This document shows, piece by piece, positions 33,215 to 41,247 of a stretch of 64,000 nt of DNA. The stretch's first letter is position 1. The number at the start of each line of letters is the position of its first letter. Source of the DNA: CBDBCU01 sp965242615 (GTDB lineage Bacteria > Chloroflexota > Dehalococcoidia > Lucifugimonadales > UBA3495); the NCBI GenBank assembly GCA_965242615.1, contig CBDESR010000002.1:124001-188000 (forward strand). Direction: 5' to 3'. The position numbers and the translations under genes were made by a program. The notes under the pieces are model-generated. The model searched no databases. It had not been told where the DNA came from and saw only the letters and a list, made by a program, of their open reading frames with translations.

Positions 33215-34618
33215 ATGCCCAACCCGGACGACATTGCTTTAATGGCGCACCTGATGCGGCGCGCCGGCTTCGGCGCGCCCCGCGCCGAACTGGAGCAGCG
33301 CGCCGCCAAAGGCTACGCGGCCACCGTCGAGGAACTCCTCAATCCCGGCCCGGAACCCGGCATCGACGAGGATGAACTGGTCCGCTACTTTCCCCAATTC
33401 GAGAGTTCCCTGGCCCCGGTAGCCGCCCAGACCGAGTGGGTCTATCGGATGATTAACACCCGTTGGCCCTTGCAGGAAAAGATGGCGCTGTTCTGGCATC
33501 AGCTTTTCGCCACCGGCAACTCCAAAGTGGACAACCCGCCGGAACTCTCCGCCCAAATCGCGATGTTCCGCCGGGAGGGGCTGACTACCTTTCCCAACCT
33601 GCTGGTGCAGTTGGCGCAAAGCCCGGCGATGATTTACTGGCTGGACAACAACGGCAATCACTACGGCTCCATCAACGAAAACTGGGGACGGGAACTGCTC
33701 GAGTTGTTCAGTATGGGCGTCGGCCACTACTCCGAGGATGACATCAAAGAGGCTTCCCGCGCCTTTACCGGCTGGACGATCGGCCCCAAGCCGCCCCGTC
33801 AGCCCTTGGGCCGCTTCTACTGGAGCTTCGACTTCATCCCCAGCGACCACGACTACGGCGAAAAGCATTTCCTCGGCCACACCGGCCACTTCGACGGCGG
33901 CGACATCATCGACATTATCGTCCAGCAAGAGGATACCGCCCGTTTCCTGGCCCGCCATCTTTACAACTTCTTTGTGGCCGATGAACCGCAGGTGCCGGCG
34001 TGGAACATTACGCCGCCCAATGACCCGGATGCCATTGACCACTTGGTCCAGGCGTATCTGGACTCCGGAGCAGACATCAAAGCCATCCTGCGGGCGTTGT
34101 TCAACTCCGACTTTTTCCAGGCGGCCCGCTTTGCCCATATCAAAAGCCCGGCGGAACTGGTGGTTGGCACGGCGCGCTTGGCCGGCAATTATAACGCCCC
34201 GCGCACCGGCTTTACGGCGCTGGCTTTCGAGTGCAACTGGCAAGGGCAGGAACTGATGAACCCGCCCAGCGTGGAAAGTTGGCACACCGGCGCCGAATGG
34301 ATTGACGGCGGCGCGCTGGTGCGCCGGGTCAACTTCGCCGCCAAACTGCTCTCCGACACTTCCCTCCCCGGCGTCCAAGCCATCCTTGCCGGGCTGAAAG
34401 AACGCGGCGCCCTTTCCCCCGCCGAGTTTGTCCGCGCTTGCCTCGACTTGGCTGGCCCGGTGCAAGTGGACGCTGGCACTTTCGACGAACTGCTGGCCCA
34501 AGCTCAGCAAGGCGGCGATCTTGCTTGGGATACCGATGAACAAGCCCAAGAATCCGCGCGGCGGGCCGGCGCAATGCTGGCGATGATTGCCGCCACCCGG
34601 GAGTATCAATTCGCCTGA
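33215..34618 (+). CDS. DUF1800 family protein
   Basis: 467 residues. Typical segments: ALMAHLMRRAGFGAPRAELE at the N-terminus, MALFWHQLFATG, NENWGRELLELFSMGVGHY (NxxxxRELLELFxxG), DIKEASRAFTGWT, and the HNFGxKxFLGH-like YGEKHFLGHTGHFDGGDII. DUF1800 proteins usually occur with a DUF1501 protein, as here, and are suspected to be exported. No signal peptide is visible: the conserved region begins at once, so the protein is either cytosolic in this organism or exported with its partner. A promoter and AGGAGGG ribosome site precede it. Function unknown. Confidence 0.92.
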   Translation: MPNPDDIALMAHLMRRAGFGAPRAELEQRAAKGYAATVEELLNPGPEPGIDEDELVRYFPQFESSLAPVAAQTEWVYRMINTRWPLQEKMALFWHQLFATGNSKVDNPPELSAQIAMFRREGLTTFPNLLVQLAQSPAMIYWLDNNGNHYGSINENWGRELLELFSMGVGHYSEDDIKEASRAFTGWTIGPKPPRQPLGRFYWSFDFIPSDHDYGEKHFLGHTGHFDGGDIIDIIVQQEDTARFLARHLYNFFVADEPQVPAWNITPPNDPDAIDHLVQAYLDSGADIKAILRALFNSDFFQAARFAHIKSPAELVVGTARLAGNYNAPRTGFTALAFECNWQGQELMNPPSVESWHTGAEWIDGGALVRRVNFAAKLLSDTSLPGVQAILAGLKERGALSPAEFVRACLDLAGPVQVDAGTFDELLAQAQQGGDLAWDTDEQAQESARRAGAMLAMIAATREYQFA

Positions 34619-34642
34619 TTGCCCTGAACCCTTGAACCACAA

Positions 34643-34697
34643 CCGGGGATTAACCTCCTTTCGGATTAGTCCCCGGCCCATGCAGTCATAAAGGAGG
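34643..34697 (+). promoter_or_regulatory. Hairpin with anti-Shine-Dalgarno loop between DUF1800 and DUF1501 genes
   Basis: CCGGGGA (34643-34649) pairs with TCCCCGG (34670-34676). The loop contains CCTCCTTT (34654-34661), which is exactly complementary to AAAGGAGG (34690-34697), the ribosome site of the DUF1501 gene (ATG 34706). The loop could thus form a pseudoknot that hides the ribosome site. Pairing is read from sequence; regulation is inference. Confidence 0.45.
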
Positions 34698-34705
34698 ACA
34701 ACCTG

Positions 34706-35842
34706 ATGGTAGCTACCGGAAAAGACCCGGCGCTGGTAGTTTTGCAGCTCTCCGGCGCCAACGACTACCTCAACACGGTGATACCGTTCACCGACCCGCT
34801 CTATCGGGATTACCGCCCCAACTTGGGCATCCCGGAGAGGGACATCATCCAGTTCACCGACGACCTCGGCTTTCATCCCAGTATGGGCCCGGTCAAAGAC
34901 CTGTGGGAACAGGGCAACCTCGCCATCATCCACGGCATCGGCTACGAAAACTCCTCCCGTTCCCACTTCCGTTCGATGGACATCTGGCACACCTGCGAGC
35001 CGGATACGGTTGGCACCGAGGGCTGGTTGGGCCGGGTCATCCGCGACCTGGATCCCGCCGGTGAAAATGTCCTCAAGGGCGTCAACTTCGGCCAGGGTTT
35101 GCCCCGGGCCATGGCCCTGCGCGGCGTGCCGGTTACTTCCGTCTCCGACCTGGCTTCCTACGGCGTCCTTACCGATGTTCCGTCCATCAGCGACGCGGCG
35201 GAACGGGAGCGAATGCTGGAACTCTTTTCCCGCGTCTATTCCCCGGCTATCGGCAGCGGCCCGGTGATGGACTACTTGGGGCAGACCGGGCGGGATGCCC
35301 TCAAGGGCGCGGACATCATCAAAACCGCCCCGGAACGGTATTCGTCGCCGGTGGAGTATGCCGACAATCCCATCGCCAAAAGCCTGCGGAGCGTAGCGCA
35401 GGTTCACCTGGCAAACTTGGGAACGCAGGTTTTCTATACCCAGTACGGCAGCTTCGATACCCATTTTAACCAGCTGCCCACCCACGCCAAGCTGTGGACC
35501 GATGTGGCCGGGGCCATCAGCGACTTCTTTGACGACCTGCGGGAGCATAACGCCGCCGACAATGTAACAATGCTCGTCTTTACCGAGTTCGGGCGGCGGG
35601 TGCAGGATAACGGCACCGGCTGCGACCACGGCCGCGGCGGCGTAGCCTTTGCCATCGGCGACCGGGTCAAGGGCGGTATGTACGGCCAATATCCTTCCCT
35701 GAAAGCCGCGGATTTGATTGAGGGCGACTTGGCCCCCGATTACGATTTCCGCGGCTTTTACTCCACCTTTGCCGAGCGGTGGCTGGGCCTCGACGCCAAG
35801 CCCATCGTCGGCGGCCAGTTCGAGCAACTGGACTTCCTGTAG
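34706..35842 (+). CDS. DUF1501 family protein (sulfatase/phosphatase-like fold)
   Basis: 378 residues. Conserved parts: LVVLQLSGANDYLNTVIPF at the start, IHGIGYENSSRSHFRSMDIW, VFYTQYGSFDTHFNQLPTH (the GGFDTHxxQ-type site), MLVFTEFGRRVQDNGTGCDHG (the TEFGRRxxxNxxxGTDHG-type site). DUF1501 members normally start with a twin-arginine signal of about 40 residues; here the protein begins directly at the first conserved strand, so export is doubtful. It is likely a metal-dependent hydrolase-like protein by fold; substrate unknown. Downstream of the DUF1800 gene with an 87-base gap. Confidence 0.92.
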   Translation: MVATGKDPALVVLQLSGANDYLNTVIPFTDPLYRDYRPNLGIPERDIIQFTDDLGFHPSMGPVKDLWEQGNLAIIHGIGYENSSRSHFRSMDIWHTCEPDTVGTEGWLGRVIRDLDPAGENVLKGVNFGQGLPRAMALRGVPVTSVSDLASYGVLTDVPSISDAAERERMLELFSRVYSPAIGSGPVMDYLGQTGRDALKGADIIKTAPERYSSPVEYADNPIAKSLRSVAQVHLANLGTQVFYTQYGSFDTHFNQLPTHAKLWTDVAGAISDFFDDLREHNAADNVTMLVFTEFGRRVQDNGTGCDHGRGGVAFAIGDRVKGGMYGQYPSLKAADLIEGDLAPDYDFRGFYSTFAERWLGLDAKPIVGGQFEQLDFL

Positions 35843-35883
35843 GCCGCCGGCTATTCCCGTTCCACCGGAGCCCTGCCAATAAA

Positions 35884-35919
35884 TACCGTCATTCCCGCGC
35901 CGGCGCGGGAATGACGGTA
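35884..35919. repeat. 36-bp perfect palindrome (GTCATTCCCGCG repeat)
   Basis: TACCGTCATTCCCGCGCC followed at once by its exact reverse complement, with no loop. It lies between the DUF1501 and NHL genes. A related half-copy is at 14728-14747, and GGTCATTCC is repeated twice near 44575-44596. It may be a REP/MITE-type dispersed repeat, and as RNA could act as a terminator for the upstream gene, though no T-run follows. Confidence 0.7.
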
Positions 35920-35974
35920 GCCGTACAATCCATTAGCCCATCAATCCAACCAATCCAGCAAAGGAGACCGCGCA

Positions 35975-36973
35975 ATGCTGACCACTATCGCCGCTGGGCG
36001 GGTGTTTGACTTCAGCCATTGTATCGGGATGTATTCCACTTCCGGCGTCGGCTTTCTGGTTCCCCAAGACTTTGCCCTCGGCGCTGGGGATACCCTTTAT
36101 GTGCTGAACCGGGGCGTCGACGAACTGACCCTCCGCATCAGCAAGTGCCGGCTGAACCACGAATTCATCGCCGACATCGGCCGCTACGGCACGGGGGACG
36201 GGCAATTTGTCTGGCCCACTGCGCTGGCACTGGACACGGCCGGCAATATCTATGTGGCTGACGAAAACCTGCACCGCATCACGGTTATGGACGCTGACGG
36301 ACAGTTTCTCCACAAGTGGGGCATCCCGGGCAGTGAATTGGGGCAGCTGCAAGGCCCTTCGGGGCTGGCTTTTGACCAAGAGGATAACCTGCTGGTCGTG
36401 GACAGCCTGAATAACCGGGTGCAGCGGTTCACCAAAGACGGGCAGTTTATCGCCGCTTGGGGCAGTTACGGCAGCGGGCCGGGGCAGTTCAACAAACCCT
36501 GGGGGATCTGCCTTGACCGGCACGGGGCGGTATATGTCGCCGACTGGAAAAATGACCGGGCGCAAAAGTTCTCCCCGCAGGGTGAGTTTCTAGCCCAATT
36601 CGGCGGCACCGCCGAGGGCGTGGGCGCGTTGCGCCGACCGACCGGCGTTGCGGTAGATTCCGATGGGGATGTGTATGTGGCTGATTGGGGCAACCATCAG
36701 GTCAAAATCTACGAACCGGATGGCAAGTTTATCGCCGCCTTGGTAGGGGACGCCGAACAGCCCTCCCCTTGGGCGCAGGATTACATTGACGCCAACCCGG
36801 ATGTCGCCAAAGCCCGGCGGCGGACCAATATGGAAGTGGAATGGCGGTTCAACCGGCCGATTGCGGTAAAGGTTGACGCCCAAGACCGGCTGTTTGTGGC
36901 CGAGGCGGTGCGCCACCGCATCCAGATTTACACCAAGGAAAGGAACTACGCCGAGGCGGCGTTGAACCTGTAA
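35975..36973 (+). CDS. NHL-repeat beta-propeller protein
   Basis: 332 residues without signal peptide. About five or six NHL repeats are visible, each with the pattern GxGxGQFxxPxGLAxDxxGxxYVADxxNxRVQxFxxDG: for example WPTALALDTAGNIYVADENL, GPSGLAFDQEDNLLVVDSLN, KPWGICLDRHGAVYVADWKN and RPTGVAVDSDGDVYVADWGN. The repeats should form a six-bladed propeller that acts as a binding platform or a lactonase-like enzyme. Blades appear regular between residues ~65 and 250, then an insert (~250-290) and a last blade. AAAGGAGA stands upstream of the ATG. A TTCG-loop terminator follows directly. Confidence 0.88.
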   Translation: MLTTIAAGRVFDFSHCIGMYSTSGVGFLVPQDFALGAGDTLYVLNRGVDELTLRISKCRLNHEFIADIGRYGTGDGQFVWPTALALDTAGNIYVADENLHRITVMDADGQFLHKWGIPGSELGQLQGPSGLAFDQEDNLLVVDSLNNRVQRFTKDGQFIAAWGSYGSGPGQFNKPWGICLDRHGAVYVADWKNDRAQKFSPQGEFLAQFGGTAEGVGALRRPTGVAVDSDGDVYVADWGNHQVKIYEPDGKFIAALVGDAEQPSPWAQDYIDANPDVAKARRRTNMEVEWRFNRPIAVKVDAQDRLFVAEAVRHRIQIYTKERNYAEAALNL

Positions 36974-36981
36974 AATCAGTG

Positions 36982-37011
36982 CTGTCTCTCTTCGGAGAGA
37001 CAGTTCATTTA
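36982..37011 (+). terminator. Rho-independent terminator of the NHL gene
   Basis: CTGTCTCTC, tetraloop TTCG, GAGAGACAG (36982-37003), then TTCATTTA. A 9-bp perfect stem with a UUCG loop, nine bases after the stop codon. Confidence 0.8.
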
Positions 37012-37044
37012 GAAACTGTGAAATGGGCCCCGGCTATCACGGCC

Positions 37045-39060
37045 CTACCCTATGGGCAAACTTCTCCTGTGAATCGGAGTTTGGCGAATTTCTTCCTCTT
37101 CAGCGAGGGCCGCCGCCAACCCCGGCACATACTCCGCCCCGGCTGGCGCGGTCAGCGATGAGCCGGCCAAATCATCCCCCGCCGGCTCATATCGCCCGCC
37201 CAAGTGTTCCGCCAGAAATGCCTCGGCTACCGCAAAGAAGGACAAGTTGTTTTCCGGGCGGGCAAAACCGTGTCCCTCGTCCGGGTAAAGAACATAAGTA
37301 ACCGGGATGTTCTTTTCCTGCATCGCCGCCACTATCTGGTCCGACTCCGACTGCTTGACCCGGGGGTCGTTAGCCCCTTGTCCAATCAGCAACGGCCGGC
37401 GGATATTGTCCACATAGGTCAGCGGCGAGCGTTCCGTCAGAAATGCCCGGCCTTCCTCAGTGCGGTAATCCCCCACCCGGCTGGTGAACAGGTCAATCTG
37501 CGGCTGCCAGTACGGGGGTATGGTGTTCATCAGCGTTATCAGGTTGGACGGCCCGACGATGTCCACCCCGCAGGCAAAGACTTCCGGGGTGAAAGTCATC
37601 CCCACCAGCGCGGCATAGCCGCCGTAGCTGCCGCCCAGAATGCCCACCCGCTCCGGGTCGGCAATGCCCTGCGCCACCGCCCACTGCACGGCGTCCACTA
37701 GGTCAGTGTGCATCTTGCCGCCCCATTCCCGATTGCCGGCATTGCTGAATCCCTTGCCAAACCCGGTAGAACCCCGAAAGTTGACGCTCAACACCGCGTA
37801 GCCCCGGTTCGCCAGCAGCTGAAAAACCGGGTTGTAACCCCATTCATCCCGCGCCCAAGGGCCGCCGTGTACCAGCAGAGCCAGCGGCAACGGCTTGTAC
37901 GGCAAGCCGGTATTATCCGGGTCCGCCTCCCGGGGCAGGGAATAGTAGCAAACCAGGTTCAGCCCGTCCCGGGCCGGAATAGTAACCGGGTAATTTTTGA
38001 CCAGCGGTTGCCCTTCCAACGCCGCCCGGTTGGTGAACAGGAATTGCGCTTCCCGCCTTTCCCGCAAGTAGCGATAGTAGCGCACCGGCCCATCATCCAG
38101 CAGATAAGCCACAATCCAGCAACTATCGTCCAGAGTGCGGCTCAGCACCTCAATATCCCCCTCCGCCACCGTATCCAGAAACTCCAGGTCGGCGGCAATA
38201 GCCGCATCCAATACCTGCCATTCCTTGCGCTCGTAGGTAAAGGCCGCCGCCTGCACCGTCCTTTCCGTGGGATGGGTCAGGGTATCGCTGACATCGGCCC
38301 GGGCGTCCGATGCCAGAATAGTCGCAGCGCCGCTAGCCAGATGAACCGATTGCAGCGCCGCCGTATCCCGCCCCCGGCTGTCGGTCAAAAACAGCGTTTC
38401 TCCGGAACGGTCAAAGCCCACCGGCCCGGTAGTCAAACTATCCTCTTGCCCCACGGTGATGAACGGTTGCCAGCTGCCATTATCATCCCTTTCCAGATAC
38501 TCCGCGCCCCCGTCGGCAGTCATCCGCACCGCAAAGCGCACCTTAAAGTCGGCATCGGTAACGAACCCGGCAAAACCGTCATTCTGCAATACCAGAGAGC
38601 GCTCCCCGGTTGCCAAGTCAATGCGGTAAATATCGTGAAATTGGGCGTCCCGGTCGTTCAAGGCCGCCAGAATATGCCCCGGTTGTTTGGGGCTGACTTC
38701 CTGAATCTGGGCGTGGATACCCTCCAACGGCGTCAAGTCCAGGATAGCGTCCGATTCCAGATGAACGGCGTAAAGATGCCAATTTTCATCCCCACCCGCA
38801 TCCTGCAAATAGATGATCTGCGCCCCGCTATAAGCCCAGCCGTAAAAGCGGATGCCGCGCCCGGTATCCCGGGTAACCGGCAGGGCCGCCGCCGGGTTAT
38901 CCGCCGGGGCGACCCAAACATTCAGTACGCCCTCCCAAGGGGCTAGCCAGCTAATCTGCGCCCCGTCCGGGCTGATTTGGGCCGACGCCCGATCCGGGTT
39001 GCCGAAAAGCAGTTTGCGGGGAATCAGCGGGGAAACTTCCCCGGCGGTGGGCAAAGTCAT
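37045..39060 (-). CDS. S9 family prolyl oligopeptidase-type peptidase
   Basis: 671 residues: an N-terminal beta-propeller (residues ~20-400; SPLIPRKLLFGNPDRASAQI, ISWLAPWEGVLNVWV) and a C-terminal alpha/beta hydrolase domain. The nucleophile is Ser478 in GGSYGGY, within GILGGSYGGYAALVGMTF; Asp and His of the triad fit GQGANDPRVK and PDEGHGFARPEN. No signal peptide, so probably cytosolic, where it would cleave short peptides or acyl-peptides (S9C-like). The ATG at 39060 (MTLPTAGEVS) was chosen as the first start close to the conserved propeller; the frame is open to 39201 without good ribosome sites. Confidence 0.93.
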   Translation of the reverse strand: MTLPTAGEVSPLIPRKLLFGNPDRASAQISPDGAQISWLAPWEGVLNVWVAPADNPAAALPVTRDTGRGIRFYGWAYSGAQIIYLQDAGGDENWHLYAVHLESDAILDLTPLEGIHAQIQEVSPKQPGHILAALNDRDAQFHDIYRIDLATGERSLVLQNDGFAGFVTDADFKVRFAVRMTADGGAEYLERDDNGSWQPFITVGQEDSLTTGPVGFDRSGETLFLTDSRGRDTAALQSVHLASGAATILASDARADVSDTLTHPTERTVQAAAFTYERKEWQVLDAAIAADLEFLDTVAEGDIEVLSRTLDDSCWIVAYLLDDGPVRYYRYLRERREAQFLFTNRAALEGQPLVKNYPVTIPARDGLNLVCYYSLPREADPDNTGLPYKPLPLALLVHGGPWARDEWGYNPVFQLLANRGYAVLSVNFRGSTGFGKGFSNAGNREWGGKMHTDLVDAVQWAVAQGIADPERVGILGGSYGGYAALVGMTFTPEVFACGVDIVGPSNLITLMNTIPPYWQPQIDLFTSRVGDYRTEEGRAFLTERSPLTYVDNIRRPLLIGQGANDPRVKQSESDQIVAAMQEKNIPVTYVLYPDEGHGFARPENNLSFFAVAEAFLAEHLGGRYEPAGDDLAGSSLTAPAGAEYVPGLAAALAEEEEIRQTPIHRRSLPIG

Positions 39061-39184
39061 AATTGGGCTGCTCCTCAAGTTGATGGGGTTAAGCGGGAAT
39101 AAATCTTGACCGCTATTCTTGGCGCAATGAGAATGACGGGAAAACCGGTAATAATCCGGCGCTATTGGTATCCCGTCCCGACCG

Positions 39185-39859
39185 TCAGCTGTCCACCCCA
39201 CCGATCGGGATGGCCGACAAATCGGCGCCGGTTTCGGTCAGCAGGTTGCGGATGTGCAATTCCGTCTCCAGATACGCCCCTTCGCCAATATGGTGAAAGC
39301 GGATGACGCCTTGAGCATCGATAAGAAACTTGTGCGGCCAGTAGCGGTTGTTGTAAGCCCGCCAAGTCCGAAAATCGTTGTCCATTGCCACCGGCCAAGT
39401 TACCTTAAGCCGCGGCAGGGCTTCCCGCACATTTTCCTCTTTTTTCTCAAAGTCAAACTCCGGGGAATGGACGCCGACCACTACCAACCCTTGGCCGGCG
39501 TACTTGTCATACCAGTCCCTTACATACGGCAGGGTACGCTGGCAGTTGATTCAAGAGTAAGTCCAGAGATCCACCAGCACCACCTTGCCCCGCTGCTCCA
39601 CCATCAAAAGAGGCTCGCTGTTGAGCCAAGCAGTGACGCCGCGGAATTCCGGGGCCGCTTCCGTACCCGGCGGGGTAACTATGGCCGGAACCGGCGTCGG
39701 TTTAGGCGTGGATTGGGGCGGCGGAGTTACTTCCGCTGACACCGGCGCACCGGTCGGAGCCGCCGCCGGTTGAAACGCCCACAAGATACCCACCAAGGCA
39801 GCGATAAAGGCGATGGCGGCGGCCAAGGGCAAACCGGCTTTGATTTTGGAAATGCCCAT
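39185..39859 (-). CDS. Candidate selenoprotein: membrane-anchored TlpA/redoxin-like thioredoxin with UxxC motif (TGA read as selenocysteine)
   Basis: 224 residues if the TGA at 39553-39551 is read through as selenocysteine 103. An N-terminal membrane anchor (about 9-29) and a Pro/Thr-rich linker precede a thioredoxin fold. The redox site reads DLWTYS-U-INCQRTLPYV; close family members have WTYSCINCxRTLPY, so the TGA falls exactly on the first redox cysteine and yields UxxC. The frame resumes with all family features: GLVVVGVHSPEFDFEK, AMDNDFRTWRAYNNRYWPHK, FLIDAQGVIRFHHIGEG. A stem-loop of bacterial SECIS type lies right after the TGA (39510-39544). The alternative, a nonsense mutation, would have to hit this one codon by chance while leaving the rest intact. 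No sel genes are in the window. It should act outside the membrane in thiol-disulfide exchange. Confidence 0.8.
39510..39544 (-). promoter_or_regulatory. Candidate bacterial SECIS element
   Basis: Minus strand, starting 6 bases after the TGA: TGCCAG pairs with CTGGTA (6 bp with one G-U), internal bulge CGTA against A, CCCT pairs with AGGG, apical loop GCCGTATGTA. The apical loop begins 20 bases after the TGA, inside the 16-37 base window known for bacterial SECIS elements, and the loop begins with G. Pairing is by eye; no energy was computed. Confidence 0.55.
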
Positions 39860-39992
39860 TTTTGACTGCCCACGCCGCCTTTGCTGTTGCTGGGTTGGGG
39901 CTGTTACTACCCGGCTTTTACGCCGGGGAACAAGGGTTTGGATGCGGTGCCGGGACGGTTCAGTAACCCCTATCGGCTAACTGAACCGTTGG

Positions 39993-41192
39993 CTAGTCCG
40001 CCAGAACCGGCTCCACTACCCGGGCTTCCCGGCCGGTAAAAGCCGGCATTACCTCTTTAGCCAGCCACTCCAGTTGCTCCACGATAACCCGCTGCGGCGT
40101 CCCTACCGGGTGGCTCATTCCAACCCGGTCGAGACCGGGGTAAGTTGCCTCGAGTTCTTGCAGCTGCTCAATAATAAGTTCCGGCGGCCCGCAGAGGAAA
40201 CCTTGCCGCTCTACCGCCCGCTCAATAGTTGGCAAGCCGGCCGTCGGCGCGCGCTTCGGGTCGCCCATTGCATCAATCTGCTCATCGCTCAAAGACCGCA
40301 CCAAGCGCAACGGACCGAACATTTTAAGGTTTTCCTCATAATACTTGGCCGCTTCCTTGATGGCTTGCTCTTGGGTATCCGCCAAATAGAAGTGAAAGCC
40401 AATGCTCAAATCCTCGCCCAATTGGGCATCCTCCCGACCGTGCCGCGCCAGAGCGTCCCGGTAGGCGGAGATGACATCATAGATAGCGCCGCCCTCGGAA
40501 ACGCCGCCGCCAATCATCCCTTTGATGCCGTGCTTTGCCATAAAGTCCAAAGCCCGCGGCGTGGCGCTCTGGATGGGCTGCCAAGTCTCCACCGGCAAGT
40601 TGCGCGGCCGCGGCACTAGGGTTATCTCCTCCAGTTGATAACCCCGATAAGGCACCTGCGGCGGCACGGTGTAATACCGGCCTTTATGGGCAAAGGAACG
40701 CTGGTTAAAGGACTTGAAAATCAGCTCGACCTGTTCCTCGAACAAATCCCGGTTCGCCGCTTGATCCAGCAGCGGCGCGCCAAAGGTTTCCACTTCCCGG
40801 GTATGGTATCCCCGGCCCACGCCAAAGATGACCCGCCCGTTGGTCAGGATGTCAGCGGTAGCAAAATCCTCAGCCAGACGCAGCGGATTCCACATCGGCG
40901 CAATGTTAAAACCGCAGCCGAACTTGAGCTTGCGCGTCAAATGCGCCAAGTGGACATTCAACATCAGCAGGTTGGGGATGCACTCGTACCCCTCGGGTTG
41001 GAAGTGGTGTTCCGCCATCCACAGCGTATCGTAGCCGCCGGCGTCCATCGTTTCCGCAATGGCCTGCGCCTTGTCAAAGGCCGTGGTCAAATACTCGTCG
41101 GAAAAGGAACGCTCGTTCACCGCCGTACCGCCGTAGCCCACATTGTCCATATCGACATGGCCGGCGTACAGGCTGTCAAACTTGGTAATCAT
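39993..41192 (-). CDS. LLM-class (luciferase-like) flavin-dependent oxidoreductase
   Basis: 399 residues, TIM-barrel bacterial luciferase family. Features: GGYDTLWMAEHHFQPEGY near residue 55 (WxAEHHF), LKFGCGFNIAPMWNPLRLAED, GRVIFGVGRGYHTREVETFG and the C-terminal VGMSHPVGTPQRVIVEQLEW. Uses FMNH2 or F420 to oxidise a small substrate; the substrate is unknown. Chloroflexi often carry many such genes. A TATAAT lies 31 bases upstream. Follows the MFS gene on the same strand with 55 bases between. Confidence 0.93.
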   Translation of the reverse strand: MITKFDSLYAGHVDMDNVGYGGTAVNERSFSDEYLTTAFDKAQAIAETMDAGGYDTLWMAEHHFQPEGYECIPNLLMLNVHLAHLTRKLKFGCGFNIAPMWNPLRLAEDFATADILTNGRVIFGVGRGYHTREVETFGAPLLDQAANRDLFEEQVELIFKSFNQRSFAHKGRYYTVPPQVPYRGYQLEEITLVPRPRNLPVETWQPIQSATPRALDFMAKHGIKGMIGGGVSEGGAIYDVISAYRDALARHGREDAQLGEDLSIGFHFYLADTQEQAIKEAAKYYEENLKMFGPLRLVRSLSDEQIDAMGDPKRAPTAGLPTIERAVERQGFLCGPPELIIEQLQELEATYPGLDRVGMSHPVGTPQRVIVEQLEWLAKEVMPAFTGREARVVEPVLAD

Positions 41193-41222
41193 TGCCCTGC
41201 CCCCTTGCTTTATGTTAAGGGG

Positions 41223-41228
41223 ATTATA
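41223..41228 (-). promoter_or_regulatory. -10 element (TATAAT) before the luciferase-like gene
   Basis: TATAAT on the minus strand within CCGGTATAATCCCC, 31 bases before the ATG at 41192. A -35 hexamer is not obvious, so this is tentative. Confidence 0.4.
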
Positions 41229-41247
41229 CCGGATTCTGGTAAGATTC

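Noticed and set aside
33239..35827. An 862-codon open frame on the minus strand across both the DUF1800 and DUF1501 genes
   Set aside because: It is antisense to two recognisable families and its protein has no domain or sensible composition; long antisense frames are common in GC-rich genes with this codon use.
39551..39553. Reassignment of TGA to Trp or Gly as a genetic-code change
   Set aside because: TGA acts as the normal stop in many genes here (for example nuoD of operon 2, where TGA overlaps the nuoH start), so only a local recoding makes sense.
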